From Micromonospora eburnea (GTDB lineage: Bacteria > Actinomycetota > Actinomycetes > Mycobacteriales > Micromonosporaceae): DNA of 64,000 nt. The stretch covers positions 5,828,001 through 5,892,000 of the forward strand of contig NZ_FMHY01000002.1 of the NCBI RefSeq assembly GCF_900090225.1. The letters are read 5' to 3'. Both the position numbers and the translations under genes were made by a program. Position 1 is the stretch's first letter. Each line of letters begins with the position of its first letter. Shown here in pieces: positions 60,229-64,000 of the stretch. A model generated the notes under the pieces. It worked only from the letters and a program-made list of their open reading frames with translations, made no database searches and was not told where the DNA came from.

Positions 60229-62825
60229 ACCCCACCGCCACCGCCAGCCCGCACGCCGGGCCGCTGGATCCCGAGCTGCGCGCCGCCATCGGCCGCATCG
60301 CCCGCGTACCCCAGCTCCTGGTCGCCTGCGACTACGACGGCACCCTCGCGCCGATCGTCGAGGACCCGAGCAAGGCCGTACCGCTGCCCGAGTCGGTGGC
60401 CGCGATCCGGGCGCTGGCCTCGATGCCGCAGACCACCGTCGCGGTGGTCTCCGGGCGCGCGCTGCGCGACCTGGCCGCACTCTCCCGGCTGCCCAGCGAG
60501 GTCCATCTCGTCGGCAGCCACGGCTCCGAATTCGACATCGGCTTCGTCGAGCGGCTCTCCCCCGAGCTGATCGCGGTACGCACCCGGCTGCGCGACGCGC
60601 TGCGCGAGATCGCCGCGGCGCATCCGGGCATCCGCCTGGAGCGCAAGCCGGCCAGCGTCGCCATGCACACCCGCGGGGTCGACCCGCAGATCGCCGCCTC
60701 GGCCATCGAGGCGGTTCGTAACGGCCCCGCCACCTGGGCGGACGTGACCGTCACCCAGGGCAAGGAGGTCATCGAGCTGTCCGTCGTGGCCACCCACAAG
60801 GGCACGGCGGTCGACCAGCTCCGGACCCAGCTCGCGGCGAGCGCCGTGCTCTTCATCGGCGACGACGTCACCGACGAGAACGCCTTCGGCAACCTCCAGG
60901 GCCCGGACGTGGGCATCAAGATCGGCCCCGGGGACACCCAGGCCGACTACCGGGTGGCCGAGCCGATCGAGGCGGCCCGGGCGCTCGGCCTGCTGCTGGA
61001 GACCCGCCGGCACTGGTTGTTCGGCGAGCGGGCGGTGCCGATCGAGCGGCACTCGATGCTGGCCAACGGCCGGACGGTGGCGCTGGTCACCCCGGAAGCG
61101 AAGATCACCTGGCTCTGCCACCCGAAGCCGGACGCGGCGGCGATCTTCGCCGACCTGGTCGGCGGCAGTCCGGCCGGGCACTTCACCGTCGGCCCCGAGC
61201 GCGGCGGCCTCCCGCTCGGCCAGCGCTACCGCAGCGGCACGATGACCGTGGAGACCCGCTGGTCGGGCCTGACCGTCACCGACTGGCTGGACCTGCCGGC
61301 GAAGGAGACCACCCCCGACGGGCCGGCGGTCGTCACCGGCGACTCGACGCTGGTCCGGCTGCTCAGCGGGACCGGCCGGGCCCGGATCGACTTCGCGCCG
61401 CGGCCCGAGTTCGGTCAGGTCGCGGTGCAGCTCCAGCCGATCGACGACGGCCTGCTGGTGCTCGGCTCCAACGAGCCGATCGCGCTCTACTCGCCCGGCG
61501 TGGAGTGGGACGTCACCAGCGACGGGGTGAACGAGACGGCGAAGGCCGTGGTGGACCTCTCCGCGACGGGCGGGCAGGTGGTGCTGGAGCTGCGCTTCGG
61601 TACGCAGAGCCTGGAACACCACCGGTTGCCGATCCACGAGCGGCAGGCCATGGCCGAACAGCCCTGGCGGGACTGGGTGGCCGGGCTGCGCCTGCCCAAC
61701 ACCGCCCGCGACCTGGTCGCCCGCAGCGCGCTCACCCTGCGCGGGCTCTGCCACGAGGCCACCGGCTCGATCCTCGCCGCGGCGACCACCTCGCTCCCCG
61801 AGGAGCTGGGCGGCGTCCGGAACTGGGACTACCGCTACTGCTGGCTGCGGGACGCGGCGATGACCGCCCGGGCGCTGGTCGACCTCGGCTCGACCGAGGA
61901 GGCGGAGGCGCTGCTGCGCTGGATCGACGGCGTCGTCGAGCGCACCGGCGGGCACCCGGAGCGGCTGCACCCGCTCTACACCGTCGACGGGTACGAGCTG
62001 GGCGCCGAGGCGGTCATCGACACCCTGCCCGGCTACGCCGGCTCCCGGCCGGTCCGGGTCGGCAACCTCGCCAACCACCAGCTCCAGCTGGATGTCTTCG
62101 GCCCGGTCGCGGACCTGATCGCCGCGGTGGCGGACGCGCGTGGCTCGGTCCGCGACGACGAGTGGCGGGTGCTGGAGAACATGGTCGAGGCGGTCCGCCG
62201 CCGCTGGCACGAGCCCGACCACGGCATCTGGGAGGCGCGCCTGCCGCCACGGCACCACGTCTACTCCAAGGTGATGCTGTGGATGACCGTCGACCGGGCG
62301 CTGCACGTGGTGCGGCAGCACGGCGGTGAGGACCGGCCGGAGTGGGTGGAGCTGCGCGACCGGATCGGCGCCAACGTGCTGGAGTACGGCTGGCACGCCG
62401 ACGCCGAGGCGTACAGCGTCGCGTACGGGCACGAGGACATGGACGCCTCGTCGCTCTGGATCGGCCTGTCCGGGCTGCTCCCCGGGGACGACCCGCGCTT
62501 CCTGTCGACCGTACTCAAGATCGAGGCGGACCTGCGCAGCGGCCCGGTCGTCTACCGGTACCACTGGGACGACGGCCTGCCCGGCCGGGAGGGCGGCTTC
62601 CACATCTGCACGTCGTGGCTGGTCGAGGCGTACCTGCGCACCGGCCGGCGGACCGACGCGGAGGAGCTGTTCGCCCAGATGATCGACACGGCGGGCCCGA
62701 CCGGACTGCTCCCGGAGCAGTACGACCCGCTCGCCGAGCGCGGTCTGGGCAACCACCCGCAGGCGTACAGCCACCTGGGGGTCATCCGCTGCGCCCTGCT
62801 GCTGGACAACATGCTCAAGCAGTGA
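60225..62825 (+). CDS. otsB: Trehalose-6-phosphate phosphatase fused to a GH15 domain
   Basis: An 866-residue fusion. Residues 1-260 are an OtsB HAD phosphatase: VACDYDGTLAP with D36/D38, VVSGRALRDL, GSHGSEF, and GDDVTDENAF with metal Asps. Residues about 270-860 are a GH15 module: RHWLFGERAVPIERHSMLANGRTVALVTPEAKITWLCHP, RNWDYRYCWLRDAA, EPDHGIWEAR (general acid) and TGLLPEQYDPLAERGLGNHPQAYSH (base). The first half dephosphorylates trehalose 6-phosphate. The second half could hydrolyse trehalose or another alpha-glucan, which would place synthesis and breakdown in one polypeptide. Confidence 0.94.
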   Translation: MNPTATASPHAGPLDPELRAAIGRIARVPQLLVACDYDGTLAPIVEDPSKAVPLPESVAAIRALASMPQTTVAVVSGRALRDLAALSRLPSEVHLVGSHGSEFDIGFVERLSPELIAVRTRLRDALREIAAAHPGIRLERKPASVAMHTRGVDPQIAASAIEAVRNGPATWADVTVTQGKEVIELSVVATHKGTAVDQLRTQLAASAVLFIGDDVTDENAFGNLQGPDVGIKIGPGDTQADYRVAEPIEAARALGLLLETRRHWLFGERAVPIERHSMLANGRTVALVTPEAKITWLCHPKPDAAAIFADLVGGSPAGHFTVGPERGGLPLGQRYRSGTMTVETRWSGLTVTDWLDLPAKETTPDGPAVVTGDSTLVRLLSGTGRARIDFAPRPEFGQVAVQLQPIDDGLLVLGSNEPIALYSPGVEWDVTSDGVNETAKAVVDLSATGGQVVLELRFGTQSLEHHRLPIHERQAMAEQPWRDWVAGLRLPNTARDLVARSALTLRGLCHEATGSILAAATTSLPEELGGVRNWDYRYCWLRDAAMTARALVDLGSTEEAEALLRWIDGVVERTGGHPERLHPLYTVDGYELGAEAVIDTLPGYAGSRPVRVGNLANHQLQLDVFGPVADLIAAVADARGSVRDDEWRVLENMVEAVRRRWHEPDHGIWEARLPPRHHVYSKVMLWMTVDRALHVVRQHGGEDRPEWVELRDRIGANVLEYGWHADAEAYSVAYGHEDMDASSLWIGLSGLLPGDDPRFLSTVLKIEADLRSGPVVYRYHWDDGLPGREGGFHICTSWLVEAYLRTGRRTDAEELFAQMIDTAGPTGLLPEQYDPLAERGLGNHPQAYSHLGVIRCALLLDNMLKQ

Positions 62826-62838
62826 CCTGACGGCGACG

Positions 62839-62871
62839 ACGGCGGCCCGGGACCACATCCCGGGCCGCCGT
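62839..62871. terminator. Terminator behind otsB-GH15
   Basis: ACGGCGGCCCGGGA (62839-62852), loop CCACA, TCCCGGGCCGCCGT (62858-62871): a 14-bp perfect stem 13 bases after the stop codon. Confidence 0.9.
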
Positions 62872-62894
62872 CCTCACCCCCGCCAGCTGGGGTC

Positions 62895-62948
62895 GATCAT
62901 GAAGTTGTGGTCGCCCGCCCGGCGTGTCGTGACAACAACTTCATGATC
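62895..62948. repeat. 14-bp inverted repeat between convergent genes
   Basis: GATCATGAAGTTGT (62895-62908) and ACAACTTCATGATC (62935-62948) are perfect reverse complements separated by 26 bases. The arms are much more AT-rich than anything nearby. It lies between the convergent otsB-GH15 and cysG genes, 11 bases from the cysG stop. It resembles a short miniature element; I recall similar GATCATGAAGTTG palindromes in other Micromonosporaceae but have not checked. Confidence 0.85.
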
Positions 62949-62959
62949 AACGGCGGCGG

Positions 62960-64000
62960 TCAGGTGTCCAGGGCGCCCACGACGTCGCCGAGCACGACGA
63001 TCGCGGGTGGGCGGAGGCCGGCGGCCGCCACGTCGGCGGCGACCGCGCCCAGCGTCGAGCGGAGCACCCGCTGGGCGGCCGTCGTACCTTCCTGGATCAC
63101 CGCCGCCGGCGTCTGCGCCGGCCTGCCGTAGGCGACCAGGGTCGCGCTGATCGCGGCGAGATTCTTCAGCCCCATCAGGATCACCAGGGTGCCGCGCAGG
63201 CCGGCCAGGGCGTCCCAGCGGACGAGCGAGGTCGGCGAGTCCGGCGCGACGTGCCCGGAGACCACCGTGAACTCGTGCGCCACCCCGCGGTGGGTGACCG
63301 GCACGCCGGCCACCGCCGGTACGGCGATCGAGCTCGTCACCCCGGGAACCACGGTCACCGGCACGCCCGCCTCGGCGCAGGCCAGCAACTCCTCGCCGCC
63401 CCGGCCGAAGACGTACGGGTCACCGCCCTTGAGCCGGACCACGGCCCGGCCGGCCAGGGCCCGGTCCACCAGGATCCGGTTGATCTCCTCCTGCGCGCGG
63501 GACGGACCGTACGGGATCTTCGAGGCGTCCACCAGCTCGACGTCGGGGCGCAGCTCGTCGAGCAGCAGCCCGGGAACGAGGCGGTCGGCGACCACCACGT
63601 CGGCCTCGGTGAGCAGCCGCCAGCCCCGCAAGGTGATCAGCTCGGGGTCACCCGGCCCCGCCCCGACCAGCGCCACCCGTCCGAGGGTGTTAACAAGGGG
63701 CCCCTGCTCTACCGGAGGCGTTAACAGGGGGCCCGTCCTTACCCTCAGCAGGTCGCGGACGGCGTCGCGGACGGTCATCGCGCGGCGGGGGTCGCCGCCG
63801 CCGAGCACGGCGACGGTGACCGGGCCGTGCCGGGTGACCGCCGGGGTCCACGCGGTGGCCGCTACCCGGTCGTCGGCGCGTACGCAGAAGATCCGGCGCT
63901 CGGCGGCGGCGGCGCTGACCGCGGCCGCGGCGGCCCGGTCGTCGACGGCCACCTGGACCAGCCAGGCGCCGTCCAGATCGGCGGGGACGAAGCGACGCGG
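62960..64000 (-). CDS. cysG: Sirohaem synthase/uroporphyrinogen-III C-methyltransferase (5' end outside window)
   Basis: The frame is open to the window edge, giving 346 residues of a longer protein. The first part (VAVDDRAAAAAVSAAAAERRIFCVRADD) is the end of the precorrin-2 dehydrogenase/ferrochelatase domain. The rest is the SAM-dependent methyltransferase: VALVGAGPGDPELITLRG, VVRLKGGDPYVFGRGGEELLA, VPGVTSSIAVPAVAGVPVTHR. It makes sirohaem for nitrite and sulfite reductases. The linker between the domains carries an in-frame copy of a dispersed repeat (63689-63743), which supplies a TTA codon. Confidence 0.93.
   Translation of the reverse strand, partial: PRRFVPADLDGAWLVQVAVDDRAAAAAVSAAAAERRIFCVRADDRVAATAWTPAVTRHGPVTVAVLGGGDPRRAMTVRDAVRDLLRVRTGPLLTPPVEQGPLVNTLGRVALVGAGPGDPELITLRGWRLLTEADVVVADRLVPGLLLDELRPDVELVDASKIPYGPSRAQEEINRILVDRALAGRAVVRLKGGDPYVFGRGGEELLACAEAGVPVTVVPGVTSSIAVPAVAGVPVTHRGVAHEFTVVSGHVAPDSPTSLVRWDALAGLRGTLVILMGLKNLAAISATLVAYGRPAQTPAAVIQEGTTAAQRVLRSTLGAVAADVAAAGLRPPAIVVLGDVVGALDT
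63689..63743. repeat. Dispersed GGGGCCCC/GTTAA repeat, copy 4, inside cysG
   Basis: GTTAACAAGGGGCCCCTG, CTCTACCGGAGGC and GTTAACAGGGGGCCC match the copies at 31833 (same orientation) and 31283 and 49199 (opposite). Read in the cysG frame it codes for TGPLLTPPVEQGPLVNT. TTA occurs in frame at 63722-63724. The reading frame continues on both sides. Confidence 0.92.

Noticed and set aside
59862..62858. A 998-residue open frame antisense to otsA/otsB-GH15
   Set aside because: Produced by high third-position GC in the real genes; Arg/Pro/Val-rich with no domains, while the plus-strand frames match well-known enzymes.

Overview
The window looks like a chromosomal segment of a high-GC actinomycete, most likely Micromonospora or a close relative (Micromonosporaceae). 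The reasons are about 70% GC, frequent GTG/TTG starts, actinobacterial families (mycothiol-linked DsbA-like reductase, class F sortase, Eis-type acetyltransferase, truncated haemoglobin O) and short dispersed repeats of a kind I associate with Micromonospora genomes (from memory, not searched).

Layout. 1-1850: 3' part of trigger factor, a tRNA-Pro and a tRNA-Gly. About 1805-19035: an integrative-element island seated in the tRNA-Gly 3' end. The main element (about 13.6 kb between two 46-bp att repeats at 1805 and 15406) has the layout of a pSAM2-type actinomycete integrative and conjugative element (AICE): int, xis, repSA, a DUF2637/Spd-like membrane protein, traB (FtsK-like), a Zn ribbon, a pra-like gene, a GntR regulator, a run of small genes, an XRE/TPR regulator and a Nudix (Pif-like) gene, followed by cargo and debris. 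A second, internally deleted relative follows from 15406 as collinear scraps of int end, traB, xre and a small gene. Three degenerate copies of a right-end sequence (14268, 15296, 18924) suggest repeated integration at this tRNA. 19131-23318: LtrA-like membrane protein, a GH15 glycosidase and a frameshifted short-chain dehydrogenase. 23478-35520: an Hsp70/beta-propeller fusion, an Eis-like acetyltransferase, rpiB, a DUF1015 protein, a mycothiol-type reductase and pepN.

35539-49193: a small membrane/TPM-type pair and then a tightly coupled operon (47698-48582 down to 37811) for complete catabolism of tryptophan through kynurenine and the 3-hydroxyanthranilate meta-cleavage route to pyruvate and acetyl-CoA. 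A divergent Lrp/AsnC regulator sits at its head. No kynurenine formamidase of a known type is present; an amidase-signature gene lies directly behind the operon. 49355-58510: a secreted protein plus class F sortase, HNH nuclease, MscS channel, MFS transporter, truncated globin, YbjN-like protein, thioesterase and EttA. 58828-62825: otsA and a fused otsB-GH15 gene. 62960-64000: the C-terminal part of cysG.

The most unusual signals are short dispersed repeats lying inside reading frames. One lies inside cysG, adding an in-frame peptide with a TTA codon. Another forms a tandem tail on the hydroxy-oxovalerate aldolase and a loop in kynureninase. The collinear eroded AICE copy behind the intact one is also notable.
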